64,000 nt of DNA from 55-13 sp037190145. Lineage in GTDB: Bacteria > Armatimonadota > Fimbriimonadia > Fimbriimonadales > Fimbriimonadaceae. Every line of letters begins with the position of its first letter. Within the stretch, counting starts at the first letter, position 1. The stretch lies in contig JBBCJU010000009.1 in the NCBI GenBank assembly GCA_037190145.1, positions 1 through 64,000 of the forward strand, in the 5' to 3' direction. The translations under genes and the position numbers were made by a program. The notes under the pieces are model-generated. The model made no database searches. It was not told where the DNA came from and saw only the letters and a list, made by a program, of their open reading frames with translations. Positions 45,640 to 53,020 of this stretch are shown here, in pieces.

Positions 45640-46236
45640 TTGGCCGGAACCAAAACTACTACACGCGATCAGATTCTGGATGCCACCGAACGCATCATGT
45701 CTCGGTATGGCTTTCGGAAGATGACGATGGAAGATATCGCCAAAGAAGCGCGAGTCGGAAGGCGAACGATTTACCTCTATTTCAAGAATAAAGAGGATGT
45801 CGCCCTATCTTCTATTGGAAGAGTTGTTGACAAGGCGCAAACACGGATGAAGGAAATTTTCGAGTCTGAAGATCGAGATATTCTGGACCGTCTTCGAGAA
45901 ATGCTTGTAGAGCGTGTGATGAGCCGCGTAAGAGCTGTGGCTGATTACCACGAAAGCCTTGATGAAATTTTTGAGGTTGTGCGCCCCGCCTATATTGAGC
46001 GCCGAAAACAATATTTCTTTATAGAACAAGACCTTATCAGTCAAGCCCTGGAAGCAAGCACCGACGCCGGAAAAGCCAATGTCTCTAACCCTATGGGAAC
46101 CGCGGCAATTCTGCTTCAAGCCACCAACGCGTACCTTCCTTACAGCCTAAGTGTCCGTGAACTTGGTAATCCTGACCAGATAGAGAAACAGCTTCGAATG
46201 ATGGCTGATCTATTAGTGAAGGGCATTTCTAAATAG
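45640..46236 (+). CDS. TetR family transcriptional regulator
   Basis: 198 residues. The N-terminal helix-turn-helix is classic: TRDQILDATERIMSRYGF, then MTMEDIAKEARVGRRTIYLY. The C-terminal ligand domain is helical and not recognisable. TTG 45640 starts it, with AAGGTG upstream. It is divergent from ctaA-ctaB with 104 nt between, so it may repress the respiratory operon, itself, or both. A terminator follows at 46244. Confidence 0.88.
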   Translation: MAGTKTTTRDQILDATERIMSRYGFRKMTMEDIAKEARVGRRTIYLYFKNKEDVALSSIGRVVDKAQTRMKEIFESEDRDILDRLREMLVERVMSRVRAVADYHESLDEIFEVVRPAYIERRKQYFFIEQDLISQALEASTDAGKANVSNPMGTAAILLQATNAYLPYSLSVRELGNPDQIEKQLRMMADLLVKGISK

Positions 46237-46243
46237 AAGATAA

Positions 46244-46261
46244 GGCCAGCAAAAGCTGGCC
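46244..46261 (+). terminator. Rho-independent terminator of the TetR gene
   Basis: GGCCAGC-AAAA-GCTGGCC (7-bp stem, 4-nt loop) 8 nt after the stop codon, followed by CTCTTTTCTT. It also lies at the end of the convergent pseudopilin-like gene. Confidence 0.85.
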
Positions 46262-46269
46262 CTCTTTTC

Positions 46270-47157
46270 TTAGATACCTCGACCGTTTCTTGTGTAGAAC
46301 ACAGCGCAAGCGGTTGACTGTTGCAAAGGTGGAGGGGTCGCCGCTGGTTGATATCCATAAGTCGTCGGATGAGGATTTTGCATAACATCTTCAACCTTTG
46401 GCCTATCAACATACCAAAGAACATAAGGCGCTAAGGTTTGTTCCGGCTTTTTGAATTTTGCATGGCCATCAGCAAATGCATAGCTCGCCCCACCCTTATG
46501 TCTCTTATATTGTTCGGTTCCGGAGAAGGTTGCCCCGGTATAGGAAGAACAAGCAGAGTCTGCACTATTCGTGGCCCCAATAAAATTGGTTCTGTGACCA
46601 TACATTCCTCGATTCCAGCCATCAGAGATAACGATTAGATCCGCAGAATATTCAATGACCGAGCCATTTACTGGCCCCGGCGTCGGACCAAATGCTTGGT
46701 TACCTAGCTCAATGGCAACGTGCTTATTGATGGAATAGGTACGTGGCTTTGCTTTTGGAGCATTTGCCGCCGTCGCCCCAGGAGGCAGAGTGAAAGTGGC
46801 AGAAGGGCATCCCCATAGGTCTACGCTCTTCATATAGGGTTGCAGCAAGAGATCAAACGAATTTGAACTGAACCATCTTGCGGCACCAGGATTTGCCTCG
46901 TCCGGTCCTTGTACCGTACCCGCATCTGCCCTAACGGCTAATGGCACGATAGTATCGTCATAGTCACCCATATAGATCACTCCGGCGATAGCTTGTTGCT
47001 TTGAGTTAGAAAGACAAGCCGTCTTCTTCGCGGCTTCCTTTGCTTGAGCAAAGACGGGGAACAGTATCGCAGCAAGTATTGCGATAATCGCGATGACGAC
47101 AAGCAGCTCGATCAATGTAAACCCAGACTGCTGAATCTTATTAGTTCTTGTCTCCAT
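46270..47157 (-). CDS. Pseudopilin-like DUF1559/H-X9-DG protein
   Basis: 295 residues from ATG 47157 (GGGAG upstream). The type IV pilin leader and first helix, GFTLIELLVVIAIIAILAAI, is followed by a globular domain with GGASYAFADGHAKF, the H-X9-DG motif of Planctomycete and Armatimonadete proteins. It would be cleaved before Phe and inserted in the inner membrane. Function unknown; such proteins are numerous in these lineages. The 5' UTR carries a 7-bp hairpin (about 47169-47187) reaching the ribosome site. Confidence 0.9.
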   Translation of the reverse strand: METRTNKIQQSGFTLIELLVVIAIIAILAAILFPVFAQAKEAAKKTACLSNSKQQAIAGVIYMGDYDDTIVPLAVRADAGTVQGPDEANPGAARWFSSNSFDLLLQPYMKSVDLWGCPSATFTLPPGATAANAPKAKPRTYSINKHVAIELGNQAFGPTPGPVNGSVIEYSADLIVISDGWNRGMYGHRTNFIGATNSADSACSSYTGATFSGTEQYKRHKGGASYAFADGHAKFKKPEQTLAPYVLWYVDRPKVEDVMQNPHPTTYGYQPAATPPPLQQSTACAVFYTRNGRGI

Positions 47158-47217
47158 AGTATTGGCTCCCTGCACTTTGTGAGTGCAGATTGCATATAAC
47201 TATGGGCGACCTCACAG

Positions 47218-47232
47218 CCTAATAATATTAGG
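47218..47232. promoter_or_regulatory. Perfect 15-nt palindrome upstream of the pseudopilin gene
   Basis: CCTAATA-A-TATTAGG, two 7-nt arms around one base, 61 nt above the start codon. A possible operator; the regulator is unknown. Confidence 0.25.
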
Positions 47233-47267
47233 AAAATGCAGGGAGGCTAACGACTGACAAAAGAAAA

Positions 47268-47293
47268 CCTCTTTAAGCCTAAGCTTAAAGAGG
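47268..47293 (-). terminator. Terminator of the phosphoglucose/mannose isomerase gene
   Basis: 10-bp stem CCTCTTTAAG/CTTAAAGAGG with a 6-nt loop, followed on the minus strand by TTTTCTTTTG. Confidence 0.85.
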
Positions 47294-47349
47294 CAAAACG
47301 GATGATGCCGCTAACGAGAAGGCCGAAACAATCAGGCCTATGCCGATGC

Positions 47350-48414
47350 TCAGCTAACTTTCGAAAGCTCGTCCTTCAATGTGTTGATAGAATCAATGTT
47401 TTCTGGATCAATTCCGTTAAGGGCCGCGAGGTAGATCGACACGAAGTCTCCGTAATAGGTCAGGGACAGCATTTTCTCAAACAGATTCTCACCTCGTGCA
47501 GTCACATGGTGAGGCTCTGCTGTGGCACCTACCAGTCGCTCGGTCACCGTAGAGCGTGTCTTCATCTTTGCGCTTTCGGTCCCATCCATCAGGGTAACCA
47601 TCAGCCAATTGGCAACACCTTGTTTACCGGCGCCAACCCAGCCAAGAATTTCATTGTGATTCAACTCTGGATAGGTATTAGGAAACGCCAGGTTTTTGGC
47701 ATTCTCATTGATCTGGCCTTTCCAGCGATTAGCAATCGCTCCTTGCCAAGGTCCAAGTCCATAAAGAACCGCAAGCTTGCCAAACATTGCCTCGGCGAGT
47801 TGCTTTGTGGGATTTGATTCAAGCGGAGTCTCAACGGTCCATTCCTTCGAGCATTGGTCCAAGAGTGCAAAGCACTTTTCGTAATCTAACTCAGGCAATA
47901 TCTTCAGCGCTTGGCTAGCAACCAAAACCGGAATCAACATGTACCCCAATGCCGTTCGAGGAGGATGTCCGCCAGGAATGATATAGGTTGCATACCCATC
48001 AGCCTTTGCTTGTTCCGCCAACTTTCCACCGCTGGTGACTGCAATGATGGTCGCCCCGGCTTTCTTGGCTTCTTCATAGGCTTGAAGAGTCTCTTCTGTG
48101 TTACCGCTATAGCTAGCACAGAAGACAAAGTCGCCGATTCCAACATAGTTCGGCAAGTGATAATCCCGATTGACAACGAATGGAACACTTGCCTTTTCCT
48201 CGAAGAGATATCGCGCAAAATCTCCACCGGCCGCAGATCCCCCCATTCCACAGAGCATCACAACTGAAGGACGTTTTGCCGGAGGGGTCAGGCTAACGCC
48301 CTGAGAAATCGCCAAGGCTTCGCGGCATTGATCAGGAAAGCGCTCGGTTCGCCCCAACATATCCATGGGATCTAATCGAGTTACAAATGAGCGGTCGTCC
48401 AGTTGATGCGGCAT
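47350..48414 (-). CDS. Bifunctional phosphoglucose/phosphomannose isomerase
   Basis: 354-residue SIS-domain protein of the archaeal-type PGI/PMI. Two SIS folds: the first has GMGGSAAGGDFA and SYSGNTEET, the second NHNEILGW and a C-terminal helix. It interconverts glucose-6-P or mannose-6-P with fructose-6-P, linking glycolysis to nucleotide-sugar synthesis. ATG 48414 has no strong ribosome site. It ends at the 47268 terminator. Confidence 0.92.
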   Translation of the reverse strand: MPHQLDDRSFVTRLDPMDMLGRTERFPDQCREALAISQGVSLTPPAKRPSVVMLCGMGGSAAGGDFARYLFEEKASVPFVVNRDYHLPNYVGIGDFVFCASYSGNTEETLQAYEEAKKAGATIIAVTSGGKLAEQAKADGYATYIIPGGHPPRTALGYMLIPVLVASQALKILPELDYEKCFALLDQCSKEWTVETPLESNPTKQLAEAMFGKLAVLYGLGPWQGAIANRWKGQINENAKNLAFPNTYPELNHNEILGWVGAGKQGVANWLMVTLMDGTESAKMKTRSTVTERLVGATAEPHHVTARGENLFEKMLSLTYYGDFVSIYLAALNGIDPENIDSINTLKDELSKVS

Positions 48415-48452
48415 AAGGTATGCAGTTTACCGGCACCGGAAAAGGCGATTGG

Positions 48453-49016
48453 TTAAACTCCGGCACCAAGTTGGCTAGCCGAAGAAGATGAAGGTTTTTG
48501 GGTTCCTGCAGTGGCGCGGCGCATCTCCAAAATATCCATCACTAACTTGGCAATACCAATCATGAACTCCACATCGCTCTTTCCAGGAGATCTAGTGATT
48601 GTGTCAATCGCGGAAACGGCTCCAATGGGAACTCCGTTGGGCGTGACAATCCGCACTCCGGCATAGAACTGTACATATGGAGGTCCTACGACGAAAGGGT
48701 TGTCCTTGTAGTTTTCACTGCGGGGGGCATCATAAACAATGATCGGCTTCTCTTCTTGAATGGCGCGATCACAGAACGTCATATATCGAGGAGCACTTTC
48801 AATGTCAATGCCGAGGTGCGACTTAAAAAAAGCGTCATTTTCCCCAATGAAAGAGATGATTGCAATAGGCACATCAAAGCGGATACGGACAATCTCGGCA
48901 AGATCGTCAAAAACAGGCTCCGGCGGCGTTCCCAGAATTCTATAGGCGCTTAGCTCTGCCAAACGTCGAATTTCGAAGGATTCCTTCCCGCTAGAATCAC
49001 ACTCCGATTGACTCAT
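48453..49016 (-). CDS. GAF domain protein
   Basis: 187 residues from ATG 49016 (AGGTGAT upstream); a GTG at 49037 would add 7. One GAF domain fills most of it: RIRFDVPIAIISFIGENDAF, CDRAIQEEKPIIVYDA, FYAGVRIVTPNGVPIGAVSA, followed by a helix. There is no output domain, so it probably binds a small ligand or redox signal and partners with another protein. Gene neighbours do not explain its target. Confidence 0.85.
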   Translation of the reverse strand: MSQSECDSSGKESFEIRRLAELSAYRILGTPPEPVFDDLAEIVRIRFDVPIAIISFIGENDAFFKSHLGIDIESAPRYMTFCDRAIQEEKPIIVYDAPRSENYKDNPFVVGPPYVQFYAGVRIVTPNGVPIGAVSAIDTITRSPGKSDVEFMIGIAKLVMDILEMRRATAGTQKPSSSSASQLGAGV

Positions 49017-49117
49017 ATCACCTACATTGTCCTGCACATAGACAATATTCGGTGCATTGGTTCAAAAACTTTTTGTTAAAACTACGGACTTAGAGCCGCA
49101 TTCCATGCGCTAAATGG

Positions 49118-49146
49118 TTGTATTAAGGCACTTGTCATGATAGATT
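49118..49146 (+). promoter_or_regulatory. Promoter of the 49156 gene (leaderless)
   Basis: TTGTAT (49118-49123), 17-bp spacer, TAGATT (49141-49146); the ATG lies 10 nt past the -10, giving a leader of about 2-3 nt. Confidence 0.5.
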
Positions 49147-49155
49147 AGCCACGAA

Positions 49156-49626
49156 ATGGCGAACCTTATAGAGCGAGAACTCCTAGAAACAGATCCCCTA
49201 GATTGTCTTCGTGAACAGCTTAAGGGCTCCTCTGACTCGCGCACACCCATTTCTAGATTCGGCTTAGCCGAGATCATTTCCGAAAGAACCGGTATGCCTC
49301 TAGATCAGGCCCAGCTGTTGGTCGATGCTTACTGCGATCAATACGCAACTCACGTTCCTGCTTATTTGGGCAAAGAGTTCAACCTTTTTTGGCCAAAGGT
49401 GCTTGCATTAGTGTTTACATTCGCCGGGATAGGTGTTCTTTGGTATGGTATGCACCTACATCGCATGGGAAAACCGGCGTGGTTCTGGTTCGCCCTTGGC
49501 ACCCTGGTTATCGGATTAGGCGTCTTCCAGTGGGTGCGTGGATTGGAGAGTTTTCAGCAGCGCATCGTAACCAAGCGAGCTGAAAAAGAAGCTCGGCTCC
49601 GCGCCAAATACGCGAAGCCGAGGTAA
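49156..49626 (+). CDS. Two-segment membrane protein, unknown
   Basis: 156 residues. An acidic cytoplasmic N-terminus with RFGLAEIISERTGMPLDQAQ is followed by two membrane segments (about 81-99 and 107-126), then a strongly basic helix. No family recognised. The N-terminal segment resembles DNA-binding or protease-adaptor-like helix pairs, but I cannot support that. It is convergent with rplY, separated by 3 nt. Confidence 0.7.
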   Translation: MANLIERELLETDPLDCLREQLKGSSDSRTPISRFGLAEIISERTGMPLDQAQLLVDAYCDQYATHVPAYLGKEFNLFWPKVLALVFTFAGIGVLWYGMHLHRMGKPAWFWFALGTLVIGLGVFQWVRGLESFQQRIVTKRAEKEARLRAKYAKPR

Positions 49627-49629
49627 GGA

Positions 49630-50244
49630 CTAACCCTCGGTATCGGTCGAAGCTTCGTCTGCGGTAGATTCCTCCGCGGTTTCTGGCTCTAGCGAAACCG
49701 CCTTTACCACTTGTCGACTAAACACTGTCGCGTCGGGAGAACTTATTAACTTCACATCTTCCGGCAATTCAATATCACCGGCATTGATGTGACTTCCAGC
49801 CTCTAGCTTTGTTACATCCACCTCAATATGAGCAGGCAGATTGCCCATTGGCCCCTGCAACTTAAGGTGAGTTGTTGGCTGGGTCAACATGACGCCTCTC
49901 TCATCCTCACTGTTATCAATGGAGAGAACTGGGACATCAATCTTAACCACATCCTTGTTAGAGACCTCTTGCAGAACCACATTCAAAATGCCACCGTGCA
50001 GCGGATCGTTATCCACCTGCTTCACAATGACCCTCTTCTTAGTCTTCTGCTCCCCTATCTCTAGGTCAATTCGTCCGTGACCATCCAAGCTTCGCAGTGC
50101 ACCTTGCACGTCTTGGCGGTTTGCCTGCAGCAATGAAGCACCGTGATCACGCGAAATCAATGCCATGGGAATCACACCCTGACGTCGCATTTGGTGAGGC
50201 TTCAGCGGTGTATCGGGCCTCTTCTCAGCATGAAAAACATTCAT
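49630..50244 (-). CDS. rplY: Ribosomal protein L25/general stress protein Ctc
   Basis: 204 residues from ATG 50244, chosen because AAGGAGG lies 8 nt upstream; TTG 50250 is the alternative. The N-terminal 5S rRNA-binding L25 domain (RPDTPLKPHQMRRQGVIPMA) is followed by a C-terminal Ctc/TL5 domain (THLKLQGPMGNLPAHIEVDV) and an acidic Ser/Thr/Glu tail. It binds 5S rRNA in the large ribosomal subunit. No pth gene is adjacent, although pth commonly follows rplY. Confidence 0.93.
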   Translation of the reverse strand: MNVFHAEKRPDTPLKPHQMRRQGVIPMALISRDHGASLLQANRQDVQGALRSLDGHGRIDLEIGEQKTKKRVIVKQVDNDPLHGGILNVVLQEVSNKDVVKIDVPVLSIDNSEDERGVMLTQPTTHLKLQGPMGNLPAHIEVDVTKLEAGSHINAGDIELPEDVKLISSPDATVFSRQVVKAVSLEPETAEESTADEASTDTEG

Positions 50245-50383
50245 CTTCAATTCCTCCTTAGATACTTAGACGCCAGTTTCACCAAGTACGGGTGAACGAG
50301 GCCCAAAGAGGGTTACTCGCCCAGCCTTCCCATTGCCACCGTTTTCAAGTTCGTTTTGTTGACCTTGTAAAGTGTTTTGCCTC

Positions 50384-50713
50384 TTAAAATGTATAAGTAA
50401 TTGGAATCTTGCGTAATAGAAGGGGTCGACTCATCTTCCCTTCCCTAGCCTGAGTTAAGGCTGGGTCCTTCAAACTTACACTTTCCAATTCCGGGCTCAT
50501 GTTCCGCGAGATAATCTCATAAACGCCGCCTTCGACCCGGTTGAGAATCCGATGGATAGTCTCCTTTCCGATCTCAGGTTCACTGAGTTCTAAATCGATC
50601 ACACGCGCCGCAGGTTCCTGCATCCCTCCCTGCGCTTGACCTAAACTTAAGGAAGGGGCTAGATGCTTCAAAATCAAGATGAGGTTGTTCTCGTCAATAC
50701 GCAGCAACTTCAC
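50384..50713 (-). CDS. Hypothetical protein (uncertain)
   Basis: 109-residue frame from GTG 50713, overlapping the end of the upstream AAA gene by 20 nt. It looks cytoplasmic and mildly acidic, with no recognised motif: LILILKHLAPSLSLGQAQGG, then ARVIDLELSEPEIGK. The overlap suggests coupling and the frame has no competing gene, but conservation cannot be judged here. Confidence 0.4.
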   Translation of the reverse strand: MKLLRIDENNLILILKHLAPSLSLGQAQGGMQEPAARVIDLELSEPEIGKETIHRILNRVEGGVYEIISRNMSPELESVSLKDPALTQAREGKMSRPLLLRKIPITYTF

Positions 50714-51854
50714 GAATACAGTCGAGAGGAACCGCCTCCACTTTTTCGTGGATTAGAAAACGGTCTGGACCCGGATAGACTACGTAAATCCGATCAAGAG
50801 CCAGATGCTCCAATGCGCTATGCATCGATTTAGTCATCCTTACCGAATCAGACATTTTAAATTCAAATCCAACTTTTGTAGAACGAAACGGCAGATATAG
50901 ATCCAACTCAGCCTGACCATGAACTGACCAAAAAGTTGCCTCTTCATCTCGAACCTGGAATGCCTGGCAAGTCTGCTCTAATGCAAAGCCCTCCCATGAT
51001 GCACCGGCAATGGGAGATGATAAAACTGCTTCCATATGGTCCAATGCCAAAAGACGATGCATGATCCCTGTATCCCGCAAATACACCTTCGGGCTTTTCA
51101 CTTGTCGCTTAGCAACATTGGCAAACCAAGGCTTCAATTCTCGAACAAGGAGTGCACCTATTAAGAAGTCAAGATAACGCCTGACCGTGTGGTGGCTAAG
51201 GTCCATGGAGTTCCCTATTGCGGATGCATTGAGCACTTGCCCGTGATGGTGCGCAAGCATCGTCCAAAACCGCCGCAGTTGAACCGGTGGCAACTGGAGA
51301 CCTAAAGCCGGAAGATCTCGCTCGATGGTCGATCGCAAGTAGTCCTCACGCCACGCAACACTATCTGAGTCTGTATCGGCCAAGAAGCTACGAGGATAGC
51401 CTCCCCGGGCCCAGATTTTTTCGATTGGAAGAGGATTCACATCCATTACGCCAAAGGGCGGTAGATCGATGTATGTAATGCGTCCGGTTAGCGACTCAGA
51501 ACTTTGCTTCAGAAGGTCACGACTGGCACTTCCAAGGATAAGGAATTTAGCTGGCGCGTCGTCTCGATCGCTTAGGACCCGCAAAACAGGGAACAATTCT
51601 GGTCTTCGCTGAATCTCATCCAACACCACAAGGCCCCGGAGGTTAGAAAGCGCAAACATCGGGTTGGCAAGTCTATCAATGACCGTTGGATTCTCAAGGT
51701 CAAAGATGTTCGCCTCTTGTCCGTTCGCACGCCACGTGGATGCAATAGCCCTTGCCAGTGTAGATTTACCAACTTGCCTCGCTCCTAGCAAAGCCACCAC
51801 CGGAGTGCGTTTTAGCTGGCGATCAACTAAATCCTGATAGAACGCTCTTTCCAC
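50694..51854 (-). CDS. AAA_14/DUF4143 ATPase
   Basis: 386 residues. An AAA_14 domain at the N-terminus (Walker A GARQVGKSTLARA; Walker B LVVLDEIQRRPEL) and a C-terminal DUF4143 region including LRDTGIMHRLLALD and FEFKMSDS. Such proteins are common single-gene ATPases of unknown role; the C-terminal domain resembles PD-(D/E)XK nucleases in part. Restricted distribution suggests horizontal mobility. The next upstream gene is 51 nt away. Confidence 0.87.
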   Translation of the reverse strand: MERAFYQDLVDRQLKRTPVVALLGARQVGKSTLARAIASTWRANGQEANIFDLENPTVIDRLANPMFALSNLRGLVVLDEIQRRPELFPVLRVLSDRDDAPAKFLILGSASRDLLKQSSESLTGRITYIDLPPFGVMDVNPLPIEKIWARGGYPRSFLADTDSDSVAWREDYLRSTIERDLPALGLQLPPVQLRRFWTMLAHHHGQVLNASAIGNSMDLSHHTVRRYLDFLIGALLVRELKPWFANVAKRQVKSPKVYLRDTGIMHRLLALDHMEAVLSSPIAGASWEGFALEQTCQAFQVRDEEATFWSVHGQAELDLYLPFRSTKVGFEFKMSDSVRMTKSMHSALEHLALDRIYVVYPGPDRFLIHEKVEAVPLDCIREVAAY

Positions 51855-51905
51855 ATTTGCAGTATTCCATGAAATTTAGAACTGATTATTCCAAATTTCA
51901 TGTCT

Positions 51906-52832
51906 TTAACTTCCGCAATATAACGAATATCGCTTAAAGAGGTTATGGGCGGCTGGGTAACAGGAGTTGGGGGACATGAAGTGCGGGAACTCGAAAGTGA
52001 TGATCTTCTCAGCTACCTGCGCGGCCGTCTCTAGCTTAAACCTCAAATACCGCCAGTCTGCGGGTGGAAACTTGATGGGCATATCTCGGTCAAAGCATTC
52101 TAGGTTTGACCAAAGAGTGATCCCGTGCTTCTGTCCTAGGTCGGCGATACCCTGGATGAAGGCCGGAAGCTCCTGATAATGAACTTGTCCGTCCTGGAAA
52201 GCACAAAGGTCAAATGAACCTTGGGTAGCCTCAAAAATCCGATCCCAATGGTCGAAGCTCTCTCCGAGCGTAAAGGCGTTTTCGCCAAGCTGTTTGGCCC
52301 CTTGAGGATAGGGAGAGATGAGGACGGGAACGTCCTTTAGCTCTTTACACCGCCCCCCAATATGGTTAAAAAGCTCGATAATATGAGCATCGTTTTTGCC
52401 CGTTTCGTGGCTTAGATACCAGCCAGCAAAGCTCTTATGGTGGCCATAGCGTTCAACGGCTTCTTGAAGAAATGCGTGATTGACCTCTACCTCCTTCCAC
52501 CACGTCCTTCTCTGCCAATGGAATCCAGAGTCGTAGGTGCCGAAGAAAACCTTTAGGTCGTATTCATCCGCCAGAGAATAGAAAATCTCGCCGACGTCTT
52601 CATAAATCGGCAACAAATCGGGCAGAGTTTTCGCCTGGAAGATGCACTTATTCTGATACCCCGCCCGAATGATGATGACCGTGTCGATCCCAATCCGAGT
52701 GTAAAGCTCAAACTCCTTACGCCACTCCTCCCGGGCCCAATTTTGCGAAGGGATGTCATGGGTAATTTCATCCAAAAAGGTGCCGGATATTCGGGGCAAG
52801 ATAGGCATCGCCGCGAAGAATACCTGCGCCAC
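51906..52832 (-). CDS. DUF4434 TIM-barrel protein
   Basis: 308 residues. ISGTFLDEITHDIPSQNW near the start, then a barrel with GIDTVIIIRAG, FFGTYDSGF, WYLSHETG, VLISPYPQG and WSNLECFD. This is the DUF4434 pattern, related to glycosidases. Substrate unknown; next to a carbohydrate cluster. GTG 52832 is chosen, but a shorter start (ATG 52808) is possible. No signal peptide. Confidence 0.8.
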   Translation of the reverse strand: MAQVFFAAMPILPRISGTFLDEITHDIPSQNWAREEWRKEFELYTRIGIDTVIIIRAGYQNKCIFQAKTLPDLLPIYEDVGEIFYSLADEYDLKVFFGTYDSGFHWQRRTWWKEVEVNHAFLQEAVERYGHHKSFAGWYLSHETGKNDAHIIELFNHIGGRCKELKDVPVLISPYPQGAKQLGENAFTLGESFDHWDRIFEATQGSFDLCAFQDGQVHYQELPAFIQGIADLGQKHGITLWSNLECFDRDMPIKFPPADWRYLRFKLETAAQVAEKIITFEFPHFMSPNSCYPAAHNLFKRYSLYCGS

Positions 52833-52886
52833 TCCTCACAGGCCGCCGAGTTTTCAGCATACGACGTGCGGTGAGTTCAGGCTCTG

Positions 52887-52981
52887 CGACCCACTATGGG
52901 GTCGGGATTGTGAAATCATTCGCCCGGTATCTACGCTGCGCTCCGATATCCGGCTAAGGTCTATCTCCCCTAACGGGGAGA
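52887..52981. repeat. Cluster of three stem-loops between carbohydrate genes
   Basis: Three hairpins in under 100 bp: 52887-52904 (6-bp stem CGACCC/GGGTCG), 52923-52952 (about 8-bp stem with a bulge, CCGGTATC/GATATCCGG), and 52964-52981 (7-bp stem TCTCCCC/GGGGAGA, 4-nt loop). They lie downstream of the DUF4965 gene. They may terminate it, stabilise mRNA, or be REP-like repeats; no other copy is visible in this window. Confidence 0.4.
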
Positions 52982-53020
52982 GTTAACGACTTCCACGATT
53001 CTAGAACAGATATACATTCA

